From contig NZ_MSCT01000018.1 of NCBI RefSeq assembly GCF_001921865.1, positions 1 through 64,000 of the forward strand: a stretch of 64,000 bases of DNA, given 5' to 3'. The translations under genes were made by a program, and so were the position numbers. This document shows positions 53,048-62,118 of the stretch, in pieces (position 1 is the stretch's first letter; the number at the start of each line of letters is the position of its first letter). This DNA comes from Pseudomonas chlororaphis (lineage in GTDB: Bacteria; Pseudomonadota; Gammaproteobacteria; Pseudomonadales; Pseudomonadaceae). The notes beneath the pieces are model-generated. The model worked only from the letters and a program-made list of their open reading frames with translations. It ran no database searches and was not told the origin of the DNA.

Positions 53048-53876
53048 CCTAACTTGCACATAACCCCACGCATTGCTGAACGCAAAAAAAGCAAACAGCA
53101 CAAGGAGCCTCATATTAATAGAAGAGTCGTTGCTCAATACCAAGCTGTGACGACAATATTATAGATCTCGCAAAAGAGTGCTTTAGAATAACTGCGAAAA
53201 TTTTATAAAAATTGCTTTAGCCAGCCCTATCAAATCCATGGATATTATTCATTGGATCTTGAATTTCTGACTGCAATCAATCACCACACCAATCCATTTC
53301 GCATAGGCAAACCAGAAATATCGGACAATCCATAGATAACTCCCAGCTGACCATTCGGCAGAAGGATGATGTTCATAGGAATTTACAAAAAAGACACCAT
53401 GCCCCCCCCTGTGAATGATCAAGAAATGAACCTGATCAAACACTCGCAATGGGAGAATGGGAGAATGGGAGAATGGGAGAATGGGAGAATGGGAGAATGG
53501 GAGAATTATGATTATTGCAGGCCCGGTAAAGGCTTGCATGAATCATTGAGGACGATAACAGTCGCGTCACACGAGAATCTTGACACACCAGTTCTACAAC
53601 AAGATATATCAGGCGGAAAATTCCCAGCACATGGCAAGATACCTAAAACAACGCGCTTAACCACATCAAAATGGCTGCAGCACAGGTACCGAGTGCGAGG
53701 CATTACACAATGATCAGGGCATCAGAAAAATTCGAATCGATTCGACAATCCTGACTTGCCCAACGCCAGGAACAACCATAGGACGGATATCAATCTCAGG
53801 AGCAGCGCATGCTCTATTCATGGGAAAGGAAAGTCGGGTTGTTATCATAACCCCTGCCTTTTCCATAACAGCAACC
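53048..53876. other. AT-rich non-coding stretch between fimA and the EAL gene
   Basis: With 52861-53047 this makes a 1016-base gap. It holds the 7-copy octamer repeat and a run of eight C at 53402-53409. Only short frames without recognisable products occur. One of them (53366-53713, plus strand) is read through the octamer repeat as WENGRMGE units and is probably not a gene. I found no recombinase-type inverted repeats like those of the E. coli fimS switch. Confidence 0.6.
53451..53506. repeat. Octanucleotide tandem repeat, 7 x GGGAGAAT
   Basis: Seven perfect head-to-tail copies of GGGAGAAT (56 bases), preceded by AAT and followed by TATG. The unit length is not a multiple of three. It lies 591 bases upstream of fimA and 371 bases downstream of the EAL gene stop. 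Confidence 0.95.
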
Positions 53877-54659
53877 TTACAACGGTAGCCAGGCACGCCC
53901 TTCCCCTTCTTCCAGCCAACACAACATTTCATCAGGGCTCAACGGCTTGGAGTACAGATAACCTTGCCCAAAAGCACAACCCAGCTCCCTGAGCTTGCTC
54001 AATTGGCATTCTGTCTCGATACCTTCCGCGATCACGGTCATTTCCAGAGTGTTAGCCAACGCTAGAATCGACTCGACAATATCGGAGCATCGCGGAGAAG
54101 TGAGAATACTGGCTACGAATGACGCATCGATCTTCAGTTCAGTGAACGGCAACTCGAACAACCGCTGTAATGATGAGTAACCCACACCAAAGTCATCGAT
54201 TACCAGTCCACAACCCATGACCCTGAGATTGTACAGGTTCTCAAAAGTACTGGAGTCATCATCCAGCGATCCAGACTCGGTCAGTTCAAAAGACACATTC
54301 GACGCAGAAACGGCGTGGCTGCGTAAAACAGAATTGACCCGAATGGCAAAACCCTTGTTGGCAAGCTGCACCGGATGGACATTAAAGGCCAGTTTCATCG
54401 GGAGCGCGCCATAGGTACTGTAGCGGTGCACATCCAAGCCCTGCTCCAACAGCTCGAAAAACACCTCATCCATCATGCCCTTCTCAATCACCGTATCGAG
54501 AAAAGCCGAGGGCATGAGCATCCCGCGCTCGGGATGAATCCAGCGCGCCAGTACTTCGGCCCCGATAAAACTGCCATCAATCAAATCAAATATCGGTTGT
54601 AAATAAGGCAAAAATTCCTTGCGTTGCAACCCCAGATAAATATCTCTCTCGCTAAACAT
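53877..54659 (-). CDS. EAL-domain c-di-GMP phosphodiesterase
   Basis: A 260-residue protein that is essentially one EAL domain. Catalytic residues are all present: E35 in AEVLARW (EVL variant), N93 (FNVHP), E125 and E128 (FELTES), D155-D156 (IDDFGVG), K176 (LKIDAS), E212/E215 (AEGIET) and Q232 (GQGYL). It should hydrolyse c-di-GMP to pGpG. No sensor or membrane part is seen. Its place directly upstream of fim, on the same strand, recalls EAL genes in Salmonella fim clusters. The start ATG 54659 follows a run of seven A. Confidence 0.92.
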   Translation of the reverse strand: MFSERDIYLGLQRKEFLPYLQPIFDLIDGSFIGAEVLARWIHPERGMLMPSAFLDTVIEKGMMDEVFFELLEQGLDVHRYSTYGALPMKLAFNVHPVQLANKGFAIRVNSVLRSHAVSASNVSFELTESGSLDDDSSTFENLYNLRVMGCGLVIDDFGVGYSSLQRLFELPFTELKIDASFVASILTSPRCSDIVESILALANTLEMTVIAEGIETECQLSKLRELGCAFGQGYLYSKPLSPDEMLCWLEEGEGRAWLPL

Positions 54660-55281
54660 CTTTTTTTCATCGCCCTCTGCAAACCTTCAGCCGAGCCAAC
54701 TCTGTAAATCGCCAATCAATTATTTGCACATTAAAATAAACTACAAAAAACCCATGATTTACATCATCGACTGCGTGCTGGATTTGGCGAATCATAACAG
54801 CAGTAACATTCCCCTCCTTTATAATTATTGTGATGATTGCATAATATTTGCGCTGCCTCGTGAACCATCTATTTAGTCACATTGGAGGCGAGCCCTCCGG
54901 ATACCTGACCATCGCTTCACACCTTATAGCAAATCCATCTTATCTACTCTTGCTGGTCAATCACATTCATACACACAAGCCCCGCAATAATATTGGTTCT
55001 CTTTTTTATTGCCAGACAATCATACCAACCCTTACAACTTTATAGCCGCCGCAACACACATGCTAATTCTTGACTAGCCGATCAACTTCAAGTCCATTAC
55101 AACGGAACTGCAACTCATCATTAACAACCACCTGACTGCTGCTACTTCTGATAGAGTACCGGCCCTTTTTTACCCCAGCTTCACTACCGCAACTCAAAAC
55201 CTCCACTAATCTCGATAAAAAAACGACCACCATGTAAAAACAAGGTGTTTTCGCCTCTGCTGTGCCAGGAACAACCCCCCC
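54660..55281. other. AT-rich divergent region between EAL and AraC genes
   Basis: A 622-base gap with several -10-like hexamers (for example TATAAT at 54820) but no clear -35 partner. On the EAL strand there is a palindrome ATGAT-TTAC-ATCAT (54754-54767) beside a run of six A (54745-54750; T on that strand). No recognisable gene; frames at 54848-55045 and 55063-55329 look like chance. Confidence 0.6.
54792..54809 (-). CDS. Possible leader peptide MLLLL before the EAL gene
   Basis: AAAGGAGG directly precedes ATG TTA CTG CTG TTA TGA, a four-leucine micro-ORF 132 bases upstream of the EAL start. The strong ribosome site makes it notable, but chance is quite possible. Confidence 0.2.
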   Translation of the reverse strand: MLLLL

Positions 55282-56184
55282 ATGAAGAAAAAAAAACTTA
55301 TACAAGAGAGCAATCAGCCCATCCATCACCCCAGTGCCAGATCACTTGATTTGGCAGGCATAGTTTATGACTCCGACTGTAAACTCATCACGCGCACCAC
55401 CCAATGGTCTTTTGGCAGGACCGACCAGATTGTGGTCGAGGGCGATCACGACGTTAAGGTCACGAGAAACAACCACACTATTTTCGTGTTCGAAGACGGG
55501 GAAAACGAGCGAGGCCGGGCCACGCTCGATGGCAAGCCTGTTTATCGACGGGGAGTACTACGCGGCAAAATGGACCTTATCCCCAAAGATGCCGAATACA
55601 TAAGTACTTATATAGGCCCACCAATACGTTTGACCGCCATAAGCTTTTCGGATGAGCTTATCTCGTTGATCCCATCCCGACGCGACCTGTTCCTCATCAG
55701 GGCCAGGTTCTACATGACGGACAAATTCCTGCTCGCCGCCTGCGGCGAGTTTGTCAAAACCGACTCTGCCTTGCTTAAAGAAACACTGGCGTTGACGATC
55801 CTCTCCCATTCCACTCAGCTTCAAACCGAAAGCAGCCATAGTGGACAGGGTGTTTTGCCGAAACACCTCAAGGATATGTTGGCAGACTACATCGAAGAGT
55901 ATCTGGATGCTGAAATAAAGATCGCCGATCTGGCTGAACTTTCTCAGATCAGCACCTTCCATTTCATTCGCCTGTTCAGAAATTCTTTCAATCTTACGCC
56001 CTACCAGTACATCATCCAGAGACGCCTTATAAGGGCTGAAATACTTCTGGTCCATACCTTGCAACCGATCATCGATATCGCTCTGGCCTGTGGCTTCCAG
56101 GGTGCTTCGCAATTCAGCTACGCCTTCAAGAAAAACAAGGGTGTCTCGCCCATCGAGTTCAGAAGACGGCAATCATTGATATGA
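55282..56184 (+). CDS. AraC-family transcriptional regulator
   Basis: A 300-residue regulator. The C-terminal AraC DNA-binding domain is clear (about 200-296): DAEIKIADLAELSQISTFHF, then RLFRNSFNLTPYQYIIQRRL and IALACGFQGASQFSYAFKKN. The N-terminal 190 residues are a divergent sensing domain that I do not recognise. The start MKKKKLIQESNQ and codon use are AT-richer than the core genome. It is divergent from the EAL gene and could control it or the fim operon; neither is shown. Confidence 0.87.
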   Translation: MKKKKLIQESNQPIHHPSARSLDLAGIVYDSDCKLITRTTQWSFGRTDQIVVEGDHDVKVTRNNHTIFVFEDGENERGRATLDGKPVYRRGVLRGKMDLIPKDAEYISTYIGPPIRLTAISFSDELISLIPSRRDLFLIRARFYMTDKFLLAACGEFVKTDSALLKETLALTILSHSTQLQTESSHSGQGVLPKHLKDMLADYIEEYLDAEIKIADLAELSQISTFHFIRLFRNSFNLTPYQYIIQRRLIRAEILLVHTLQPIIDIALACGFQGASQFSYAFKKNKGVSPIEFRRRQSLI

Positions 56185-56419
56185 GTCTCCCTCCGGAGGG
56201 CTCCCCGGCCCACTGAGTACTGATGAGCATTGCCGGCCCATGACACATTTCAGTCGCAGCGAATGACCTGCCCAACTGTCGGGCCCAAGCTTCTCCCGAA
56301 GGCGGTATTCACCCCCATCAGCAGGAGCGGGCCTCAGGCATAGGCGACATGCCTGAACATCCAGAACTCAAGCAAGGATGTTCAACGCAGCTCTCTGACC
56401 AGGACCGCACTGTTTAGCG
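56185..56419. other. Gap between convergent AraC and lipoprotein genes
   Basis: 235 bases with GC-rich runs near 56185-56210 (CTCCGGAGGG-type short hairpin). I see no gene. Confidence 0.5.
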
Positions 56420-57811
56420 TCATGGATGGATATCCCGTGCGACTCTGAAGCCATACATGTAGGCACGGAACTGAGACGAGTAATACGTATCACGGTAAGC
56501 GATCCGGTCATTAAATGTGTTGTAGGGCCATGCTCCACCCTTCAAGACCGCAAAATGGCACAGGCCGCCCTCCTCGCTGCCCCACTCGCGTTGATTGGCC
56601 GGAGCCCCGACAAAATTGCCATGCCAACAATCCGCCACCCACTCCCGCGCATTGCCAATCATGTCGAACAACTCGAAATCATTAGGTTGAAAACTGCCGA
56701 CCGGAGCCAGATAGGCATAACCATCCGTACACGGAAAATGAGCGAAGCCAAACTGATTGACCTCATCGCTTTCCAGATCGTAGACGTTGGCGAACTTGCA
56801 CGCTTGTGAGTCGGCTTTGCTACCCCAGAAATAAGCAGTCTGTGTTCCGGCGCGAGCGGCGTAATCCCATTCTGCCTCCGTGGGTAAGCGGTAGGTTTCT
56901 CCGGTCTTTCTGGACAGCCATTGGGTATAGGCTTCGGCATCCTGGCGACGGACACAGGTAACGGGTTGATCGTTATTTTGCGGGAACCCGACGTTTTTCA
57001 AATTTGCGCGGCTTTCGAATACCAGGCTCAACGGATCCCCTTTGAGCTGAGTGCACCCATCCGGAATCCGATAACCAGTTTCCTGCATGAACGTTAGAAA
57101 ATTCCCGAGGCTCACTTCATGCGCGCCCAAGGCAAACGCCTGGGTGACCTGTACCGGGTGCTGGGGCGTTTCCCAGGCGACGGTCTGTGGCGTGATGTCA
57201 AACTCCTTGTGTTCTTCGGCAGATCCGCCCATCACGAACTGACCAGTCGGGATAACTACCATTCGCTCGCACACCGCTTCGTCGCAATCGGTAAATGACT
57301 TGGTCGGCATGACTACAGGAAGTTTCTTTGCCTGCCGGCCCGACTTCCCATCCAAGTTATAGCTGTAGTCCTCCTCGATCCCCTGGCTGAAAAAATCGAT
57401 TGCACTCCTCCACTCCTGGACAAATTGCTGCAACCGAATCTCTCGCTCCGGACTGAACCCCGTATTGTCATAGTCCGCAGCTGCGCAGCGCTGCGCCAGA
57501 AACGCTGACTCCTCGGACAGGCTCTGGAGCGAAGGCAAGATGTCACGATCGACGAAGTTAGTCGTTTGCACAGAAATACCGATGCGCTGGCGATGCAGAT
57601 GAATGTTCCTTCTCGCTGCCTGCGCGGCCACGGATATAGCGGAATTGGTCGAACCGCACTGCGCCAATCCATTCCACTTCAATGCGCTAGAAAGGCCGCT
57701 TAGCTCCCTGCCCACCGCACTTTTAAAGTCTTCGTTGAACCCATGGTGATCGTTACATGCCGACAGGACAACGGAGGATGCCGCCACTGCCATCAAATTA
57801 TGCAACTTCAT
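56420..57811 (-). CDS. Lipoprotein with formylglycine-generating-enzyme fold, catalytic Cys absent
   Basis: A 463-residue protein. Residues 1-19 are a lipoprotein signal with lipobox LSAC (Cys19). Residues about 30-165 are helical and unrecognised. From about 170 an FGE-sulfatase (SUMF1-type) domain follows: ERMVVIPTGQFVMGGSAEEH, YRLPTEAEWDYAARAG, FELFDMIGNAREWVADCW and LKGGAWPYNTFNDRIAYRD. In true FGE the last motif carries two catalytic cysteines; here none is present, so it probably binds rather than oxidises. Relatives lacking Cys serve in adhesion, heme or siderophore maturation. Role unknown. Confidence 0.85.
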   Translation of the reverse strand: MKLHNLMAVAASSVVLSACNDHHGFNEDFKSAVGRELSGLSSALKWNGLAQCGSTNSAISVAAQAARRNIHLHRQRIGISVQTTNFVDRDILPSLQSLSEESAFLAQRCAAADYDNTGFSPEREIRLQQFVQEWRSAIDFFSQGIEEDYSYNLDGKSGRQAKKLPVVMPTKSFTDCDEAVCERMVVIPTGQFVMGGSAEEHKEFDITPQTVAWETPQHPVQVTQAFALGAHEVSLGNFLTFMQETGYRIPDGCTQLKGDPLSLVFESRANLKNVGFPQNNDQPVTCVRRQDAEAYTQWLSRKTGETYRLPTEAEWDYAARAGTQTAYFWGSKADSQACKFANVYDLESDEVNQFGFAHFPCTDGYAYLAPVGSFQPNDFELFDMIGNAREWVADCWHGNFVGAPANQREWGSEEGGLCHFAVLKGGAWPYNTFNDRIAYRDTYYSSQFRAYMYGFRVARDIHP

Positions 57812-57970
57812 AAAAATTAGCCCTTTACGACAATGGTGAAGCAAGCGCTAACTCGATGAACTCAAGTGTTTTTAAAAGGCTCAGACCGCTGTATTCACCA
57901 TTGAAAAAATAAAAATAGCTTCTCGTGCATAGAGAAACAGGCGCGACCGTCCCCGGCCACGCCAGCTCAA

Positions 57971-59698
57971 TCAGGCCTCTTCACCGCGAATCCGGTCGGA
58001 GATTTTCTCCGCCATCATGATCACGTTGGGGTTGAGGTTGATCAGGGGGATTTCCGGAAAGATCGACGCGTCGACGATCCGCAGCCCTTCCAGCCCATGA
58101 ACCCGGCCTTCGCCATCGACTACCGCGAGCGGATCGCTGGCCAGGCCCATGCGTGCGGTGGCGCAAGGATGCTGTAAGGTGCCGACGCCCTTGGCCAGCG
58201 CCTCGCTGATTTGCGCGTCGCTGTCGCCAACGGAAGGCCCCGGATAGATCTCCTCCACGATCAGGCTCTTGAGCGGTTCGGTACGCGCCAGTTTGCGGGC
58301 GAGGCGGAAGCACTCGACCATGCGCCGCATGTCGTCCTTGTCGCTCAGGTGATTGAACTGGATGACTGGCGCCTCTTTCGGATCACGGCTCTTGAGCTTC
58401 ACTGTACCGGTGGACTTGACCTTCATCAGTTCCAGGCCCAGGGAAAACGCCACGCCCGTCTTGCTGATGGCCGGATCGAGCAAGTGCGAAGGAGAAACGG
58501 CGATGTCCAGCTCACGTGCCGAACTGGCAAACGATGAGTGCGTCCATACCTGGGCGCCCACGACCGGATGTTCTTTTCCTTTGAGTTCGGCGCGCGCGGC
58601 AAAATTCATCCAGTAAAACGCATGGTCCAGCAGTTGGGTTCCCACCGGAGCATCTTTTACCAAGGGGATATTCATCGCGGCGAGGTCCGCCTTGGGACCG
58701 ACGCCCGAACGCAACAGGATTGCCGTTGTGCCATAGGAACCGGCAGAAAGGATCACCTGTTTACCGAACACTTCGCGGCCGTCGGCCAGCAACGCCGCCT
58801 GTGCCCGATTGCCCTTGAACCGCAGCTTGTCGATCAAGGCGTCGGAAAGGATGGTCAGGTTGCTCCGATCGCGCACCTCGCGGCTCAGGTAGGCCATGCC
58901 GGTGTTGACCCGCACCCCGTTGACGACATTCATAGGGTTGGGCCCGGCACCGTTGTTGGCGGTCGGATCGTTGAAGTCACTGACCTTGGCGTAACCCAGT
59001 TTCCAGGAAGATTCGACCATGGCCTTCTGCACCGGGGTGATGTAGTCCATGGTCAACTGGTGGATCGGGAAAGGGCCGTTACGGCCATGGATCTCGTCAC
59101 GCCCCGTGTGATAGGTCTCCATTTTGCGGAAGTACGGCAGGACCTCCTCGTAGCTCCAGCCCTTGAGGCCCTTGGCGGTAATTCGCTCGAAATCGTAAGG
59201 CAGCGCACGACAAGCAACGGCACCATTGATGGCGGAACTGCCGCCGATGACCTTGCCTCGCGGGGTGTATACCGGCTGTTCCTGTTTATCCGGCAGCGCG
59301 TAGTATCCCCACTCGTAACGCGGGTCGGCATTGGCCGCGATGATATTGCTGCTGTACAGCTCTTCCGGATATTGCTCCGGGTCGAATGAAGGACCGGCCT
59401 CGACCAGCAATACGCTCTTCTTCCCATTTTCACTCAGTCGTGCGGCCAGCACCGCGCCCGCGGAGCCCCCGCCCAGGATCAGGTAATCGAACGTATTGCC
59501 GATGGCCTCTTTGCGCTTGAGACGACTGACGGGAGCCACTGCCGGGCTGGCCGAAGCGATATCGGTCGCGCCTCCAGCGACTACCGCGCCAGCAGCCATG
59601 ACCACCATCGAACGCTTGATGAAGTCACGACGATCTTCACGGGCATTGATATCGGCGTTGGATGGATTGTCGAGGTGCAACTCTTGATTATCGGACAT
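57971..59698 (-). CDS. GMC-family FAD oxidoreductase, Tat-exported
   Basis: A 575-residue FAD-dependent alcohol dehydrogenase/oxidase. A twin-arginine signal (DRRDFIKRSMVVM, Arg23-Arg24) precedes a hydrophobic run (about 31-52), so it is exported folded. The FAD loop is YLILGGGSAGAVLAARLSE, with GKVIGGSSAINGAV and the GMC C-terminal motif LQHPCATARMG and NLNPNVIMMAEKISD. The active-site His is expected in the HP of that motif. GMC enzymes oxidise alcohols such as choline, glucose or PEG. It is 69 bases after an alcohol dehydrogenase gene. Confidence 0.9.
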   Translation of the reverse strand: MSDNQELHLDNPSNADINAREDRRDFIKRSMVVMAAGAVVAGGATDIASASPAVAPVSRLKRKEAIGNTFDYLILGGGSAGAVLAARLSENGKKSVLLVEAGPSFDPEQYPEELYSSNIIAANADPRYEWGYYALPDKQEQPVYTPRGKVIGGSSAINGAVACRALPYDFERITAKGLKGWSYEEVLPYFRKMETYHTGRDEIHGRNGPFPIHQLTMDYITPVQKAMVESSWKLGYAKVSDFNDPTANNGAGPNPMNVVNGVRVNTGMAYLSREVRDRSNLTILSDALIDKLRFKGNRAQAALLADGREVFGKQVILSAGSYGTTAILLRSGVGPKADLAAMNIPLVKDAPVGTQLLDHAFYWMNFAARAELKGKEHPVVGAQVWTHSSFASSARELDIAVSPSHLLDPAISKTGVAFSLGLELMKVKSTGTVKLKSRDPKEAPVIQFNHLSDKDDMRRMVECFRLARKLARTEPLKSLIVEEIYPGPSVGDSDAQISEALAKGVGTLQHPCATARMGLASDPLAVVDGEGRVHGLEGLRIVDASIFPEIPLINLNPNVIMMAEKISDRIRGEEA

Positions 59699-59767
59699 GC
59701 CGAAGTCTCCTGTTATTCAGTGCAGGCAAGAAAGGGAACGCGGGGGGTAGAGGTGAATCAGGGGCGA

Positions 59768-60880
59768 TCAATGCTCATGGGGCATGGTCACGATGGCCTT
59801 TACCACTTTGCCGCTGATGCCGTCGGCGATGGCCTCGTTGATCGACTCGAGCGGGTAGATCCGGCTGATTTTTTCCAGCGGCAGTTGTCCTTTACGGTAG
59901 TACTCCACCAACTGCGGGATGAAGGTGTCCGGGTCGGTGTCGCCCATGACGCTGCCAATGACCTTGCGTCCGCGGAGCAGCTTCCAGGCATCGAACTCAA
60001 CCGTCGAACCCTGCGGCAATACACCGGTCATCACCAGGGTGCCCATCTCGCGGAGGCTGTCGAAGGCGGTAGCAATGACTGGACGCACACCACTGGACTC
60101 AAAGGCATAGTGCACACCCTGGCCATCGGTCAGCTCGCGTAGCTTCGACGCCACATCGACGCCAGGCTCGGAGAGCACGGTATGGGTCGCCCCCAGCTCC
60201 TTGGCCAAGTCCAGCCGCGCCTGCTTGTTGTCCACCACAATGCGACGTGCGCAACCAATGATTCGCGTCGCCATCAGTCCACTGAGTCCCACGGTGCCTG
60301 CGCCAAAGATCGCGACGCTGCTGTCGGCGGTGGGCTTGAGCGTATTGAGTACCCCACCGGCGCCAGTCATCACGCCACAGGCCAATGGCCCCAGAAATTT
60401 GAGATCGACCTCCCTGGGCACCTTTACCAGCGAGGTCTGATCAGCCACGGCATAGGTCGCATGCGACGACTGACAGAAGAAGTGACTGTGCACCGCACTC
60501 GCCCCATTGTGCAGGCAGGCGCTACCGTCACGGCGCGCGCCGCTGAAGTTGAGTTCCATGTGGTGAACACAGAACGCCGGCTGCCCCTGCTTGCACGGCT
60601 CGCATTGGCCGCACCGGCCAATCGAAAGCACCACATGGTCGCCAGGCTGGAACCCAGTGACAGCGGCGCCGACCTTATCGACGATGCCCGCGCCCTCATG
60701 TCCGAGCACGACTGGAAGCGGAGTGGGCAGGTAACCGTCACGCACGTCGAGATCCGTACGGCAGATGCCGGCGGCGACGATTTTCACTCGCACTTCGCTG
60801 TCTCGCGGTTCTTCAAGATCCAGCGTACGGATTGCCAGAGCCTGTTGTTTCTGCTCTGCCACTGCGGCAAGAATTTTCAT
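59768..60880 (-). CDS. Zinc-dependent alcohol dehydrogenase (aryl-alcohol/AdhC-like)
   Basis: A 370-residue medium-chain dehydrogenase. The catalytic zinc ligands are Cys40-type (GICRTDLDV) and His in VLGHEGAGIV; the structural zinc site is GRCGQCEPCKQGQPAFC. The NAD loop is IFGAGTVGLSGLMATR. Length and the CACLHNG-like loop place it with benzyl-alcohol and glutathione-dependent classes. It probably oxidises the alcohol made by, or feeding, the GMC enzyme. Divergent from an AraC regulator gene 208 bases away. Confidence 0.9.
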   Translation of the reverse strand: MKILAAVAEQKQQALAIRTLDLEEPRDSEVRVKIVAAGICRTDLDVRDGYLPTPLPVVLGHEGAGIVDKVGAAVTGFQPGDHVVLSIGRCGQCEPCKQGQPAFCVHHMELNFSGARRDGSACLHNGASAVHSHFFCQSSHATYAVADQTSLVKVPREVDLKFLGPLACGVMTGAGGVLNTLKPTADSSVAIFGAGTVGLSGLMATRIIGCARRIVVDNKQARLDLAKELGATHTVLSEPGVDVASKLRELTDGQGVHYAFESSGVRPVIATAFDSLREMGTLVMTGVLPQGSTVEFDAWKLLRGRKVIGSVMGDTDPDTFIPQLVEYYRKGQLPLEKISRIYPLESINEAIADGISGKVVKAIVTMPHEH

Positions 60881-61088
60881 GGTCTGTCCACTTGTCGACT
60901 ATCAGGTTATAGGTGTTCTGAATAAATACGGCGCTCCATCAGAGCAATCCGTTATTCAATTAAAAATGTTCGGAAAATCTTTTTCCCGTAATATGCAAGG
61001 CACACTGCTATAGCGCAGAAGAGAGTAATCATTCGCCGTACCCCATGCTTGTCCATGGATGTGCTGAAACTTGTCCAGGAGTGATGTC

Positions 61089-62051
61089 ATGGTTCACAAG
61101 GTATCTACCGATGGTATTCCCGCTGATCTTCAATTGGAGTTCTGGCGCGAAGCGATCAATGACTACTTCATACGTTTCGATATGAAGCTCAATAGCGAGA
61201 CGCCCTCTTTCGCTGCCCAGTTCATTCAACATGCCGACGGCCCGATTACCTTCTCCGAAGTAGTTTCAGACGGGCATACCGTTGTCCGCAAAGTACCGGG
61301 CCAGATGGATGGCGATGACGACTACTACCTGTTATTGATCCAACGCCACGGCACCAGCCAGATCGAGCAGGCCGGCCGTTCGGTTCTGATGCGTCCCGGT
61401 GACCTGGTGTTGTGTCACAGTTGCAGCCCTTATTCGATGAATATGCCCCTCGCGTTCCACCATGACGTGCTGATGATTCCCGGCAACATCATGCGTCACG
61501 CTTTACGCACGCCAGAACGCTACACGGCGCTGGCCGTGCCCAATCAGAAAGGCGCGGGCCGACTGTTCATGAGTTTTATCGATTCATTGCGCACGACCCT
61601 GCCCGAACTGGATGAGCGCAGTGCCTCTTCAGTGGCCAATGCCACGGTTGACCTGCTATGCGCGGCCCTGCTCGCCACACCAATGGATGAAATACCTCTG
61701 AACAGCAGCCTGCAGCAGTACCATCTGCAACGTTTGCGCTTGTACGTTCAAACCCACCTGGCCGACCCGGACCTGAGCGTGGAGCGCATCGCCATTGCAC
61801 TGCAGCTTTCCAAACGCCACCTGCATGCCCTGTTCGACAGCCAGCCGACCACGCTCAATGCCTGGATCTGGAAGGAACGTGTAGATGCTGCACGGCGGGC
61901 GCTGGCGGCACCGGCCAATGCCCATCGCTCGATCACCGATATCGCCCACTCCCTTGGGTTTAAGAGTTCTGCGCACTTCAGTCGGCTGTTTCAATCTGCC
62001 GTCGGCATGAGTCCCCGCGATTTTCGAAGCATGGCCAGTGGGGAAGGCTGA
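61089..62051 (+). CDS. AraC-family regulator (FeaR-like)
   Basis: A 320-residue regulator. An AraC-binding-like domain at about 10-190 resembles FeaR, the amine-oxidation activator (FWREAINDYFIRFDMKLNSE, then MRPGDLVLCHSCSPYSMNM). The C-terminal AraC domain is at about 215-315: LSVERIAIALQLSKRHLHAL and ITDIAHSLGFKSSAHFSRLF. CAGGAG precedes ATG 61089. It sits between the divergent alcohol dehydrogenase/GMC genes and the convergent esterase gene and likely controls both. The inducer is unknown. Confidence 0.88.
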   Translation: MVHKVSTDGIPADLQLEFWREAINDYFIRFDMKLNSETPSFAAQFIQHADGPITFSEVVSDGHTVVRKVPGQMDGDDDYYLLLIQRHGTSQIEQAGRSVLMRPGDLVLCHSCSPYSMNMPLAFHHDVLMIPGNIMRHALRTPERYTALAVPNQKGAGRLFMSFIDSLRTTLPELDERSASSVANATVDLLCAALLATPMDEIPLNSSLQQYHLQRLRLYVQTHLADPDLSVERIAIALQLSKRHLHALFDSQPTTLNAWIWKERVDAARRALAAPANAHRSITDIAHSLGFKSSAHFSRLFQSAVGMSPRDFRSMASGEG

Positions 62052-62118
62052 TCGGCGCACGGCATAACCAGGCCGTTCCGACAGCGCCCTGGTCAATCGA
62101 TCATGCCGCGGTAAAAAC

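Noticed and set aside
53451..53506. CRISPR array
   Set aside because: Units are contiguous 8-mers without spacers, and no cas genes are present.
53366..53713. 115-codon frame reading through the octamer repeat (WENGRMGE units)
   Set aside because: No ribosome site, and its only ordered feature is the repeat itself. Kept as a repeat, not a gene, although a phase-variable small gene is not fully excluded.
52861..53876. fimS-type invertible promoter
   Set aside because: No pair of long inverted repeats and no recombinase gene was found around the fimA upstream region; the palindromes there are single short sites.
55063..55329. 88-codon minus-strand frame overlapping the AraC gene start
   Set aside because: Overlaps the regulator's ribosome site and first codons, with no recognisable features.
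60881..61088. Sigma-54 promoter in the divergent region of the alcohol dehydrogenase
   Set aside because: A GGCAC is present, but the GC dinucleotide is not 10 bases downstream as sigma-54 needs.
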